Assembly (NCBI RefSeq): GCF_021155765.1
Contig: NC_060106.1
Coordinates: 20,052,031 to 20,116,030, forward strand
Source of the DNA: Diprion similis
Taxonomy: Eukaryota > Arthropoda > Insecta > Hymenoptera > Diprionidae
Direction of reading: 5' to 3'
Length of the DNA stretch: 64,000 nt
Both the position numbers and the translations under genes were made by a program. Below the pieces are notes generated by a model. The model did not search any database. It was given only the letters and a program-made list of their open reading frames with translations, and was not told where the DNA came from. This document shows, one piece after another, positions 13,401 through 25,790 of the stretch (position 1 is the stretch's first letter; each line of letters begins with the position of its first letter).

Positions 13401-15440
13401 CAGATAGCTATTATATGATTATGGTCCCTTAAGCCAGTGTAACACGCATTTCTATTTTATTAATGTTTGTCAATTTTCGATTTGGATTACACGTGCCGAG
13501 TCGCAGTAAATATACATACATGTAAATGTATAATATACACGGTATAGATGACGAACTTGTCGTGAATTGAAAAGTATAATAACGATTAGAAGAAGACAAG
13601 AAGACAATAAGAGTATATAGGTATGTATTTGTATAATAACAAAGGTCAACGACGATTTTCCAGCTGCAAATTTCATCAGGTTAAATTGTTATGTATAGCG
13701 CTTGATTCCTAAATTATATGTGTTTTTAATTCTGCCCAAGTTTAAACGGTATAGGTATACTATATGGTATAACGGATCCATAAATGCAATTGCAATTATA
13801 CCGAATCATTGATAAGTCAAAATTGTATAACTTATTTTTTCTCGGCAAACCCTAAATGAGAAATAACTGCGTGGCAAAAAAATTTTACAAAAGAAGAATG
13901 AATATTGCAAGAAGGATTCCACACTACTTTAATTACAATTAATAATAACTTAGGACAATACCACCGCGCATTATATATTATACCTACGTATAAAATAAAA
14001 TTACGATACCTCTAGGTATTTATAGCTTACGAAGCAATAGTTATTATATGATATCTCACATAGATACGATATTCAACTAGTAACCATTTAACTACGCTGC
14101 ATATTGTAATAATTCAAAAACCTAAACTATATTGAAGATATATTATATCCGACAAATGTGCGCCGCACTTGTCTTATCGCAATAAATGAATTGCTTACTC
14201 CGCGGTTTCTCCTTAAAGCAATTGACGCGACCCCGCAATGAGACTTCCGCTTGTAATAAATACCGTCGGTATATCAAGTATTGATATTATTCGTTTGTTG
14301 AACAACTCTCCGCTTCACATCTGCATCGTATTGATATATTTTATCGCCATATTTCTGTACAAATATGTCGTTTTTTTGTATAAAAAGATGAAAAATATTA
14401 TTTATCAAGTTGAAGTTGCGTTCATCAAACAACGTTGCAATCATTGTACATTGACTTCCGAGTGTCTAGAATCTCTGTGCATGGTGCAGATGTATACTTA
14501 CAATCAACTTTTTTTTTATTCAATGTTATCTAGAACCATTTAATTATAAATGTATCATACCATTATTTATCAAAGTGTACGCTTAATTTGTAAAAGATTT
14601 GCGAATGAATGTTGAATATGTTAATATTAATTATTATAATTACTCTCTAACAAACTAAATTATTTTATGTTTTCGAATATATGCACTAAAAAATGAAGAG
14701 CATATTTATTGACATATTTAACTGTATCAAGAGCATGATCACGTTTTTACTTGATTTCAATAATTCAGCAAGAATAATTGGAAAACGTTTAAGAAAAAAA
14801 TTTTGATGTGATCGTATCTCAGTTGATTTTTTGACAATCGACGTATTACAATAATAAAATTCAAATTCTTATTTCGTTTGGATGATATTATACTGTGAAA
14901 AAAATTAATCAAAATTATAAATCGTCGTGGTTATTTTTTTCAATCGATAAAACATATAATATTAAAAATGATACAGATTAAAACGATATATGTATAAATA
15001 CAATATAAATTATAAATATATACATACTTTAAAGACTGTGGAACATTATATAGGTGTATAAATGTTTAAATAAATTATTATAACGTCGACAAAATTACCT
15101 GAAACCGTGATTGTTGTCAATTTGTCGAGAAAATTTCTTCAATCTCCATTACTAGAGCTTGTTTTAGCTTACATCAGTACAAAACCTTAACGAAATCTCG
15201 AGTCGATAAAATAATGAATATAGCAGGAATTGTGAAATAACGTGGTTTTCGACGAAAAAGCGGCGTATAAATTAATGGCTTCCGAGGCATTCAATATCCG
15301 CGTAGTGTAACATGATTGCCGTTTTGCAGGCGTTAATCAGCAGCGCCTAAGGTGCCGCAGCCGTACATACACCACTGCAATTGAAATACGCAGAATCGTG
15401 ACAACAACTTTGCGATACGAGGAATCGAAATCTCGAACGC
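7417..15440. other. AT-rich non-coding stretch without recognised genes
   Basis: No protein of known family could be read on either strand. The longest open frames (10109-10603 and 14238-14543, both +) have no domain and biased composition. Base composition becomes strongly AT-rich from about 12.5 to 15.1 kb, with ATA/TAA-type simple sequence (for example 13108-13145). The stretch includes a 21-bp near-perfect palindrome at 9443-9463 and the hairpin at 10948-11084, listed separately. Confidence 0.5.
10948..11084. repeat. Long imperfect inverted repeat with a miRNA-precursor-like core
   Basis: Core pairing: 10969-10981 (CGCTTCGCCGGCA) pairs with 11047-11059 with a single G-U. After a symmetric 5-nt internal loop, 10987-10996 (GCAACCGAAG) pairs with 11032-11041. 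After a one-base mismatch, TACA (10998-11001) pairs with TGTA (11027-11030). A small apical stem CTTAC/GTAAG (11011-11015 with 11021-11025) closes the loop. Outside the core the arms continue imperfectly to GGTTA/TAACC near 10951 and 11080. Either strand could fold. It could be a miRNA precursor, a small inverted-repeat transposon relic or an unrelated hairpin; the sequence alone does not decide. Confidence 0.75.
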
Positions 15441-15563
15441 TGTCAGTCACAACAGAGTTAGAGCCGCAACAACGCTCACTTAACCAAGTGAAATACGCGA
15501 CGAAACACGAAAATCAAACTGTGTGATATTTTTCTCTAATAGAATAAACAGAAAATAGTAATT

Positions 15564-18154
15564 ATGCGATGTCGGGTGATACTTTTCACTCTCTCCTTGT
15601 GTTTCTTATCCGCGTTTTCACTCGAGGTAAGGTGAACAACACACAACTCGTACGGTTACACGTCAAGTTTTAGGTTAAGCTCAACACGATTTAATGTTAA
15701 ATCTCTTTACTATCAGGGCTTAAATTTATTCCTGTAAATTTCCTGACGTACGTCTCATCCTCGCAATTTTTACTGCAGCAAAAACCGATCTCGTAACGAA
15801 CGAATAACAGAATGATTCAGTCGCAGATAAAGTTTAAGGTTAGAATTTGGTCCCGGCGACGCGACCAACGCCCAAAATCAACGACAATGCCGCAATTAGG
15901 AGCTGCCATAATTTCTGCATCGTCTTGTTGCTACTGTTTCAGAAAATTGGTAAATGAAAATGGAATTGTTTCAGGTGACAGAAACCGGGCACTCAAACAA
16001 TTGGGCGGTATTAGTTGACACATCGAGATTCTGGTTTAACTATCGACACGTAGCCAATGTCTTGTCGATATACCGAAGCGTGAAACGCCTCGGCATACCG
16101 GATTCTCAGATAATATTAATGATAGCCGATGACATGGCGTGTAACCCGAGAAATCCTCGACCTGCTACTGTTTTCAACAATGCAAAGCAGCACATAAACG
16201 TCTATGGCGACGACGTAGAGGTCGATTACAGGGGCTACGAAGTCACTGTGGAAAACTTTGTCAGGTTACTGACAGGCAGACTTCCTCCTGAGACTCCTAG
16301 ATCTAAAAAACTCCTCACTGACGAAGGGTCAAACATTTTAATCTATCTTACTGGTCACGGTGGTGACGGATTTCTTAAATTTCAAGACTCTGAAGAGATA
16401 ACAAGCCAGGAATTGGGAGACGCCTTAGAGCAAATGTGGCAAAAGAGGAGATATCACGAAATTTTATTCGTCGTTGATACCTGCCAGGCGAGTTCTATGT
16501 ACGAAAAGTTTTACTCGCCGAACATATTGGCTGTGGCTTCCAGTTTGGTCGGAGAAGACTCTTTGTCGGTAATTATTTAGCTCTAAATTTAAACCTTGTT
16601 TTTATTACAGTTCTTCGATGCTTTCTAATATATCTTGTCCTGGGCTGTTTAATTCCTTAACATTGATCCGACTACTGAACTAAAATTTGTAAACCATTGA
16701 ATTTGATTCCCCATGGCTGTTCCCAAATAATGCTGAATTGTTATTCGAAATTTCTGATTTGCAGGATGCATAAAAATTAAACAGGGCCTTTCAGTTTTTG
16801 CACAAGATTAGATTACCACATGTATTTTGTCCTCTCCGTTTTTGATCGCTAAATTTAAATTTTAACTGACTTGAAGATCACAAGTAATAGTTATTTCAAT
16901 CTCTTCGGGGTAAAGTATATGAATTTGCCGAAACTTAAAAATGTGCCTTGTGTAACTTCTATTTTAAAACACAAGATTTATGAGTCTCAGTTGATGTAAA
17001 CAACACAGAATAATTGTATCTTGGCTCGTGCGAGATCAAAGGTTGGCTGCCTGATGGGAAGATCTTATCTCATACTTCCAAGTTCACTCAAATATAACAC
17101 GAAAATGCTTCGCAAAATAAACTATCATACGTACAAAATATACTACTAAAAATAAATTTGAAAAAATTATTCTTAGACTTCTTCTCTCACTTTTTTTCCT
17201 CTTTTTTCGTGAACACTTTTACCATCTTAGATCATTTAAAATGTATATTTCCAATGGAATATCAGTTCAGGAAAACGCTAACCATAAATAGCCAGTGTCA
17301 TTCTTAATTCTCCTATTTCATCGTAATTAATTCCATTATAAACAAAAAACAAAAAAACGAAACACAGACATTTGATGCACATTTATGGTGTGCCAACGTC
17401 AGTCTTACTAAACTTTCAGTTCGCAGAGAATTCAAATCAGCTTTAACGATTATAAAAAATAAACCGAAATACTTCGCACCACTCAGTCATGCTTATCGCC
17501 GGCGGTGACGAAAAGAAGCATTTTATTTTCATTTTCTAATCAATTTCGGACTCTTCCGTTTTACCGCAGAGATATCAATTACACGCAAAATGTATTTTCT
17601 TTCCAGCATCACGTCGATCCGGCAATCGGAGTTTACATAATCGATCGTTACACCTATTACGCATTAGACTTTCTGGAAACGGTAGAACCTTCGAGTTCTA
17701 AAACACTGAGCGAATTTGTGAGTATTGATAATTCTTAGCTCGATATTCCCGCGAGAAATGAACGAACGTTTTATCATCGAAACAAGAACGTTTGTCCGTT
17801 TCACTGGAAAATCCCTAGCGGAAGAAAAACATATTTTATTATTCAACGTATATCCGGGTAATGAAATTCCCAAAACTACTGTCCGTTTCATAATCATTTA
17901 TAATTTTTTCCCCGCAGCTAAAGGTGTGCCCGAAAAGATTTTGCATATCAACGGTCGGTGTGAGAAAAGACCTCTTCAGAAGGGATCCGAAGAACGTACC
18001 GGTCACAGACTTTTTCGGATCTTTGAGACCCGTCGAGTTGACTACGAGCACCGTAAACGTCAGTCCGGTTGAACTAAACAATACTAATTCACCAAAGAAA
18101 CCTGTAATCAAATACAAATACGTCAATCAATTTCCCGATTTGTCGTCGATATAG
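15564..18154 (+). CDS. PIGK: GPI-anchor transamidase catalytic subunit (PIG-K/GPI8)
   Basis: Four exons: 15564-15626, 15975-16568, 17607-17717 and 17918-18154, all joined in phase 0; 334 residues. The enzyme is the caspase-like cysteine protease of the ER GPI transamidase, which cleaves the C-terminal signal of a proprotein and transfers it to a GPI anchor. Residues 1-19 form a signal peptide ([19 protein letters not shown]). The mature part starts [20 protein letters not shown]. The catalytic dyad is visible as His149 in LTGHGGDGF and Cys191 in [12 protein letters not shown]. Other family blocks are [20 protein letters not shown] and [28 protein letters not shown]. The C-terminus ends soon after this block with no hydrophobic membrane segment. 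An ATG at 15954 lies in the intron just before exon 2 and is not the start. Confidence 0.95.
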
Positions 18155-18158
18155 TGTA

Positions 18159-18164
18159 AATAAA
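18159..18164 (+). terminator. Poly(A) signal of PIGK
   Basis: AATAAA begins only 5 bases after the PIGK stop codon, which implies a very short 3' UTR unless a later signal is used. Confidence 0.5.
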
Positions 18165-20660
18165 TAATTGATCGCCGACGATAAGCGATAAAAAATGTAA
18201 AAACTATAAACATACATTTTTTTTTTTTTTATATATATACAAAACTCTGTTTCGTTAGATTTACTTCCGACCTTAAGTTTGATCTGCATTATATATCTTT
18301 ATCATGGTCACGTGTCGAATACGTCTTCGGGGTTTTTATTTTCAATCAATTAATCGCAAAGATCAGCCTTCACCGAGTCTCCGCTGTTCATGAATGGTTG
18401 TTATACATAAGTAGTAATGTATGTATATGTGTACATCGTACAACGTTATTTAATCGGCGATGACGTTTGGTTTACGTTCCTTATCAGCTGTTAGCGCTGA
18501 TTATTCGTCGTCCGTTTATCTCTGTGAACCAACATTTGCGATACAACGACTATAAGAGCAACAAGTAACGAACACGGTCTAAACTAATCGTAAACTTTTC
18601 CTTAACGAAGAAAAATAAGTATCAGTTACGTGAAACGTCGTTAAAAACATAGATAAGATTCATGACATTCAAATTTTTCCATTTCGCAACTTATCCGATT
18701 TCGATCAGAGCCAATTACCGATAAATGAGCGATCTGTGATAAGTTATGATCAAAGAGCGGATTCTGCTCTAAAAATGCCGTATAACATCGCAGATACACG
18801 TCAACATCTCATTTGTGAAATATTCTATTTCGTTTCCGATTTATAAAGCATTTTTTCTTTCCTTTATCTCTCCAATGGTTTGGCAACAAATTTGAAATAG
18901 TAATTTATGTTTCGTTTAGTCCGAAATAATCGGTACAGATTTCGTGCAACGAAATACTTATGATTGAATTTCCTACGTCATACGTCATGCAACATCTTTT
19001 AGCGTTACACGATGAACGCATAACATGAAATACATTATATCTTTATACGGAGAAGCGTTTACTATCGGTGGTAAAAAAAAAAAAAATTCTACGAAGAAAA
19101 GCTGACGTGACCGATTTTTCTTATTTTGCCATTCTGGATCACGAGAAAGATACGTGTGAAAATAACACCACCATAGACGTCCGTACACCTACACGTGTAA
19201 ACGATAAAAATCACACATGCTTTGACGCAATTATTATTTCCAGTAATTTCAATTGCGTTGTACCCTAAGGTCACTTAGCTATCGTATGAAGGAAAAAAGA
19301 TGCCGGGATCGTATAAGTAATTATATAAAGTCATGAACAAATCTTAGAGGCCGCCTCGTAAACATTTCCTGAGGTCATCGCTTGATACTCGGTATTCGGA
19401 AATTCCATCTAGACAGTTCGATAGCAAACTTTGCGGTAAAACAATTTTTTCCTTTGGGGCAAGCCATCCCATTTCGACCTATGTCCGACCCTTGACCTCT
19501 CGGATTTGGCCGACGATTTTTTATGTGATTATTCTCGCATTCGGACACGATTATAATTTTGCAAAGTTTTTTTTAAGTGATTTTATTGATCGACACAATT
19601 TAATAATCTGAATAAAATTTTTAAATCGGATCTCAGGTATCAAAATTTTTAAGCCTGCAGCTCAAGTGGGGAGATTCTTCCTTCTTATTGTTTCCAAGCT
19701 TTTTCCGAAAGAAAACATTTGAAAAAATTAGAAGCGGGAGTCATTTCACTGTAGAGATGGTTGCTGAAACATTTTCACACGTCACTCCGGATTTTTGATC
19801 ATTTTTTTTATCATCTCAAATTAGATCTTTTTTATTAATTGATCGTGATTGAAAAAACCTTTATTAGCAATCCAAGGAAAAAAGAAAAAAAATATCTTGC
19901 AAAACGTCTGAAAATTTTTTCAAAAATCTGGCGTCGCATATGAAAATATTTCAGCAACCATCCGTAGTACAACGACTCCCGCTTCTAATTTCTTTAACGT
20001 TTGTTTTCGGAAAAAGCTCGGAAACAGTAAGAAAGAAAAATCTCCACACTTCGGTTCCAGACTTAAAAATTTTTATATCTGACACCCGGTTTTTCAGAAT
20101 TGTTTCAGATTTTTAAATTGCATCGATCAATAAAATCGTTTTAAAAAATTGTAGAAAATTCAAACCGTGTCGAAAGAACCTAAAAAAAAATTAATGCTTC
20201 TAATGTGAGAACAATCGTACAAAAAATTGTGGGCCAAATCCGAGAGGTCAAGGCTCGGGCGCAGGTCGAAATGAGATGAATTGCTCGTTTATTTTCTTGC
20301 TATATGCACGATACTGAAATAGGAAGTTCGAAGGTGGAAACGAAGATGACGAATACCGTATAAATTGATTTTTGAATTGCACTTCTCATGCCTATTTCAT
20401 TTAAGATAAAGAAAACGTGAAAAAAATAGTCTCCACTTTGTAGGAAATCGACAAGTTAAAATATACGTGAATTAATTTTGATGAAGATAAATAAATTTCC
20501 TGCTTATTTTTCTTCCTGATGAAGTAAAGTTTTCATCTTAGCAGATTGGTCAGGGTCAGTTAGCCCTGACCGTTTAACCTCGCTGTATTAGGTCAAGAAG
20601 CGCCTGTATACTGAGTATTGAGCGAATGACGGCTCTCCGCAATTAAGGTGATAACGAAAA
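18165..20660. other. Intergenic, no gene seen
   Basis: AT-rich DNA between PIGK and the chitin-binding gene. Apart from the fold-back repeat at 19459-20284 I see only short chance frames. Confidence 0.6.
19459..20284. repeat. 826-bp fold-back inverted repeat
   Basis: Two arms of about 400 bp face each other around a centre near 19870. Matching landmarks, left arm versus reverse complement of right arm: CATTTCGACCT; TTGACCTCTCGGATTTGGCC; a TTTTATTGATCGA block; GAAGCGGGAGTC; GGTTGCTGAAA; and GGATTTTTGA against AGATTTTTGA. The arms differ at many positions (my impression is about 75-85 % identity), so it is not recent. It has no coding capacity that I can see. It is likely a fold-back or MITE-type element; a hairpin-RNA source is possible. 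No clear target-site duplication could be identified. Confidence 0.8.
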
Positions 20661-20670
20661 AACTGAAATA

Positions 20671-20678
20671 TATATAAG
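20671..20678 (+). promoter_or_regulatory. TATA box of the chitin-binding protein gene
   Basis: TATATAAG lies about 30 bases before a CAGT initiator-like site (about 20702). It fits a 5' UTR exon running to a good donor at 20947/20948, spliced to 21214 just before the ATG. Confidence 0.6.
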
Positions 20679-21220
20679 CGTGACATCTAGTTGAGACGAG
20701 CCAGTAGCAACTCTACAAAAATTCCGTACACATCATAATCGCGTACGTAATATACGTTGTTACATTAATTCTCGTGATTCAAGTAATTTTCATAAAGTTC
20801 GAGAAGGATAATTCTTGATCCGATAATCTACGTATACACATTTCCCTGGCAAATCGTCGCTCGACTTATCGTCAGGATATTAACGCTCCTCTGAAATCCA
20901 CTACGTGCAGAATATCCGAATTTATAAAAGTTGCAAACATTATAACGGTGAGTAAAAATCATCACTCAATGAATCCGACAACTTCTAAACCCCGTGAAGA
21001 ATACTTGTATAAAATTAATAAAGAAAATCTTTAACTTCCTCCGTCTGCGGGTGAAATTTCAATCCTCCAAAATATCTGAAAAACAATTCTTTCATATTTC
21101 TTACAAGGGTTTTTATGTGAATTAATGTGTGAACTAAGAAAAAGGGGGAAATTCTTTCCGCTTATTGAACTTCCGAGGGGAATCCGAATTCAAAATTCCC
21201 AAGTCGCTTGCAGGTCGAAA

Positions 21221-21571
21221 ATGACGGCGGGAATTTCAACGGCATGTTTGACTCTGTTTGTCCTGGTTAACGTGGCATGGTCCTTACCTCTGCCGGGAAA
21301 CCAGGACTTCGTACCTGCGAACTACGTCGACAAGCAATCGATGCCCGTACATCATCCAATGGAACCAGCGAACTACGTTTTTACGGAAGCTCCGTACGTC
21401 TCGCGGCCGGTGTGCACGAAGGAGGGTTACTTCCGGGATCCTTACAATTGCGGCAAGTTTTACGAATGCAGCACAGCCTACGCCGTGCCAAACGCGCTCT
21501 ACTGCCAACGGGGTTTCAGTTTCAATACGGAAACGAATTGGTGCGACTATCCGGAATTCGTAAACTGCTAG
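21221..21571 (+). CDS. Small secreted protein with one peritrophin-type chitin-binding domain (CBM14)
   Basis: A 116-residue protein. The start is ATG 21221, seven bases after an acceptor (TTGCAG, ending 21213); the frame is open upstream but that part is intron. Residues 1-21 form a signal peptide (TLFVLVNVAWS core). Residues 22-64 are a low-complexity spacer in which PANYV occurs twice. Residues 65-116 are a CBM14 domain with its six cysteines at 65, 77, 83, 95, 108 and 116. The family binds chitin in cuticle or peritrophic matrix; a single domain with a short spacer resembles small CPAP1- or peritrophin-like secreted proteins. A non-coding first exon (about 20700-20947) lies behind a TATA box, and AATAAA is at 21771-21776. 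The protein is complete; its exact subfamily is not determined. Confidence 0.9.
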   Translation: MTAGISTACLTLFVLVNVAWSLPLPGNQDFVPANYVDKQSMPVHHPMEPANYVFTEAPYVSRPVCTKEGYFRDPYNCGKFYECSTAYAVPNALYCQRGFSFNTETNWCDYPEFVNC

Positions 21572-21770
21572 CGGAAAATTAATTCTTATAAGCAGGTATA
21601 ATGTGTGCGCATGTGCGATGTGCTGCAAAGATTGTAGAACAAATCACTTTTTTTTTACGTCAATGCAGCCCGATATTTCTCGTCGAGTCCCTCTATCGAT
21701 GGTGGCTGATGAGAATTTCTGTATTCTTTTAGCGTAAGACTTACATCTATAATCTTTGTTAAATTATTCC

Positions 21771-21776
21771 AATAAA
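21771..21776 (+). terminator. Poly(A) signal of the chitin-binding protein gene
   Basis: AATAAA 200 bases after the stop codon, the first canonical signal downstream. Confidence 0.7.
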
Positions 21777-22597
21777 CAGTGTGAATTATTTTTTTAAACG
21801 TATGAAGTTTATTCACGTTCCTTCGATAATCTTTTTAGTGACATTTTTCGTGTGACAGAGTCACAGTATGACAGAATTACACAGTAGAGAGTCTATTTCG
21901 ATAAGAAAAATTTTTTGAACTACAAAGTTCCCGATAATCAATGTTTCGGCTTCTCTTAAAGATTTTAACATAAGAAAAAAGGTCCATATTATATCCAGTG
22001 GTTGATCTCACATGGAAAACCATTTACAACTAATCATTTATAAGACGAACTAAAGTAATACATTTTCAGTAGGTTATTTATTAGTCTTGTGTTGAGGTAT
22101 ATATACTTACACGAGTTAAAATAGGCTAGATAAGCTCTTTTTCGCAGATATTATTATAAACGTATAAATAGTGATTAAAGTAAATACATAAACGTGACTT
22201 ATTTCAATTGTTTTTAAAAAAGACTAAAAAGTATAAAATAAATTCTCCTAGTCTCATGCAAATCTGAAACACAAAACGTGAAACGCGTGTAACAGATAAT
22301 AGCAAGGAGTGTAGAAAGTAGCTATCGTTGAGAAAACTCACTCAACAGTTCACATCATTTACAGTGAAATGAAATTGTTGTTAACTTGAGTGAACTATTC
22401 ATGCATCAATTATCTATTATTACGTACGCCCCACGCTTTTCATTTTAAGTCTATATGGGGAAAGGAGAAATTACCTTATATTTTTTAGTCCGTTTTAAAA
22501 CCACGCTGAATAAAAAAAAAAGAATTTTATTTAAATAATTATTTTTACATCCGTCGCTACTTTGAAAAGGTTTTATTGTGTCGAATTATGAAAAATA
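21777..22597. other. Intergenic, no gene seen
   Basis: AT-rich intergenic DNA between a + strand and a - strand gene (convergent). It contains one member (about 21950-22045) of a degenerate dispersed sequence also seen near 27355-27460 and 31540-31640. Confidence 0.5.
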
Positions 22598-24986
22598 TTA
22601 CATTGCATCTGTATAGTTCCAATCTTGCTTGATCATGTGTGCAACTCGTTCTCCAATCATGACGCAGACTGATCCAGTATTAGCAGTACTCACCTGTAAG
22701 TAAAGTTATGCCACTGTCACTCACCGGCTTGTCAACGATCTTTATGAATGATTATCAGGACTCATAGACGAGATATCTATTTTGTCCTAGAATCAACGAA
22801 TGGATCAAAGTACGTCATCTCGATACTTACCTGCGGCATAATAGAAGCGTCAGCAACGCGTAGTCTTTGTATTCCGTAGACTCGAAGCCGAGGATCGACA
22901 ACTGCAAGTGGATCCGATGATGGACCCATTTTGCAGGAGCCTGAAAAATGGTATTCCGAAGTAGCATTGTAATGAACTGCGCATTCCCAGTATTCCGTGC
23001 TTGCAAAAGTGTAATTTGAGCAGGCCTCGAAAGGTGTTGCGGCCAAGGTGATATTGTAGGCTTTCAATGCCGGTGTATCGGCGAATCGCAGTGAATACTC
23101 GATGGCTTTCACAAGCCCAGCAACGTCGTCAGGATCGCAAAGATAGTTTACCCAGATTGAAGGATGTTCAAAAGGATCCGGTGAAGTCAGACTGATTCTT
23201 CCTGGAATGGAAAATATCTGCAGTTGCTTCTTTGGCTTGTAATCCTCCATTTCTCAATTATGGGGGAAAGAATTTTTCCACAGGAATTCAAGGAGTCAGA
23301 AGTACCTCTGCATTTTGGATGCTCGTAACCGGCCCAAAACTCGATTTCGCGTTTATCCTCGCTTCTAAAGACGCCGATTCCACCGGGTGCGCAAGCAGCA
23401 TAATAACCGTTGGCGAATATATGAATGTCCGGAAGGTCGGGCGTGGTAATTCCAGATGGTAGAGCACCCAACACTTGACCGAGTCCAGTGCTAGACAAGG
23501 GTCCAGTCTGGAAAGCGATATACTCGGCAAGAGCAGCCCAGTTGTCTTCGTAGACGTCAGGCTCGTTAATGGTGAACGCAATCGGAAATATGGCATGATC
23601 ATGGAAATTCATGCCGACGCCAGGTAAATTTTCGACCACATTGATTCCCATGGAGGTCAAATCTTCTTCAGGCCCAACTCCAGAAAGCAGTAGAAGATGG
23701 GGAGACCCAATGGCACCTGCGGATACGATGACTTCCTTGGATGCGCGTACCGTGTAGAATTTTCCGTCCTGAGAAAAATTTTTCGAGATCAGTCCACTTG
23801 ACGACATTTGAAATAAATAAATCGTAGGTGGAGAAATTAATTAATTTAAATTCCTCAGCTTGATAGATTATCATTATCACTTTGTAGTATTCAACGCCAA
23901 CTGCTTGTCCATTCTCGATTATGATCCTCGTGCAGGTGGAGTTCAGAGCGATGTGGAGATTTTTGCGGTGTCTGATTGGCCGCAGATACGCTGTAGCGCT
24001 GCTGCGTCTCGCACCGCTGTGACTTGTTGTTTGAACTACAGTGAAGCCAATACTATCGTTTCCATTGAGATCATTGCTGAGGCCGAAACCCGCCTCTTTG
24101 GCTGCTTCGAGTATTACATTTGCAAAAGGTGGTTGGGACGGAAATCTTTCGACAAAAAGCGGCCCATCCGTGCCGTGATACTCTTGACCAACAATATCGA
24201 TGTTACCGTTATTTTCAGACTTCTTAAAAAATGGTAAGACTTCCTTCCACGACCATCCCTCGTTACCCATTTCAGCCCATTGATCGAATATCAACGGGCT
24301 GCCACGCAGGTATATCATATCACTGTGCATCATGCCTCCACCGAGACTTTTGGCTGCAGAGATCGAACAGCTACCATTCGAACCAAGACAGGCGTAGCTC
24401 TCGTTTATTGACTGGTATGCCCATTCGATGGATGATTCTACCAAAAATGAGAGTGACAGATTTTTTTAAGTTGTCAGTGAACCAGAATTCCTGGATTTGC
24501 TGGTACACCTACGGGATATAGTAAAAGCAAAACTTGGGACTGATGCACCAACTGGTTCCTCCGGGCCTGCCTCCATAAGCAGAATTTTCCAGGACGGATT
24601 CTCACTCAGTCTTGCAGCGACGACGGAACCGGATGCTCCACCTTAGAAACGAAAGAAGCACAGCTTATGTTGCGATGGCACTCTTGTTCTCTGCACCTTA
24701 TTCAACTCGTGTAGCATCGATGCGTTTTGAAATCTTTCCCGTAAGTGAAAACCATTTATTTTATAAAACAACTCACCCCCCACTATGATAAAGTCATACT
24801 CGGTATCCGGGGTCTGGATAGGCGTGATGCGTTCGCAGGTTTGAGCGATTTTTTGTTTTCTTCCGACAAATGCCTCTAGAATCGACAGGAAGAAATCGTA
24901 CGAGGTGACATTACACATGTCGGCCAGGGTCGGTCCCAGGAGGCTCGCTTTACAGGTTTCCGGCAAGGTGTAGTTATCCTCCACTC
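22598..24986 (-). CDS. GMC oxidoreductase, glucose dehydrogenase (FAD, quinone)-like; 5' end unresolved
   Basis: Six exons, in transcript order: 24986-24777, 24641-24513, 24437-23881, 23768-23306, 23201-22831, 22693-22598. All donors, acceptors and phases agree, giving about 608 residues, close to the usual 600-640. The FAD-binding Rossmann motif reads [20 protein letters not shown] across the first joint. The two GMC signatures are seen as [20 protein letters not shown] and [16 protein letters not shown]. The C-terminal catalytic region has [11 protein letters not shown] (His) and [16 protein letters not shown] (Asn). The family oxidises sugars, ecdysone or other alcohols using FAD, usually outside the cell. 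The first exon is uncertain: translation might start at ATG 25013 without splicing, or an upstream exon might join at 24986 (a good donor with phase 1 lies at 25277/25278). I saw no convincing signal peptide. Confidence 0.9.
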
Positions 24987-25790
24987 CTGTAACAACCCCA
25001 ACTCTTAACATACTCAGTTTTCGCTGGCTCACAAATGTGGCCTTTTTGCTTATCAAAACTTAATTTCCTCACAACGTAAAAGATGTCCGATTCGAAATGA
25101 AATTTAGTTGAGCTTGTTTCTTTATCTGCAAGGTATTTTATTTATTATCTCCTATTTAAATTTCCGATATTTGCGATAAATTAATGATAAAATCGATTCC
25201 AAATCTCTCTAAGTCTGGGATTTAAAACCGTGGTCCGTATTCGAAATTGATGATAGATTATTAGATAAAATACTCACTGAAATCACATGAAAAAATCATA
25301 ATCACGAAATTACAAAATATTGCCACATGTTGACCATTTAGAATTAGTGTGCAAAATCATGTTTTTCTATTCGATCGAGTTCAGGTTGCAGCGTCGATGA
25401 AATTGACGACCATGAAAGTGGACTTTATAGTATAGAAATAGCGATTTAATATCAACACACGAGTGGGCATTTAATTGGGATCGTTCACAATTACGACGAA
25501 TAACTCTACTTCGATATACTTTGTACTGGTCAGGGATGAATGAATATAAGACTGACAATTATCGATTTATTGGTGATTCGAAGTTAATTTAGTGAACAAA
25601 ATCATCGCCTTGATTACAAATCATTGCCTGTGATCTTTATCAGGAATAAGCTGAAGACGAGAATTATACTTAATACCGGATACAATATTTTCATTGATTA
25701 ATTTGTTGAATCTATACATGTCATTGCATACTCGTGTTCAAATGTTACATGTATCATTCTAATATCTTAAACCCAGATAACCAGAGCTGT
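24987..25790. other. Between the GMC gene and GH18 gene 1
   Basis: May contain the missing GMC 5' exon near 25278-25310. The part 25425-25750 is the 3' flank of GH18 gene 1 and has relatives at about 35110-35600 and 37490-37740. Confidence 0.5.

Noticed and set aside
14238-14543. 101-codon hydrophobic plus-strand frame
   Set aside because: AT-rich DNA gives Ile/Leu/Tyr-rich chance frames; no receptor or transporter signature.
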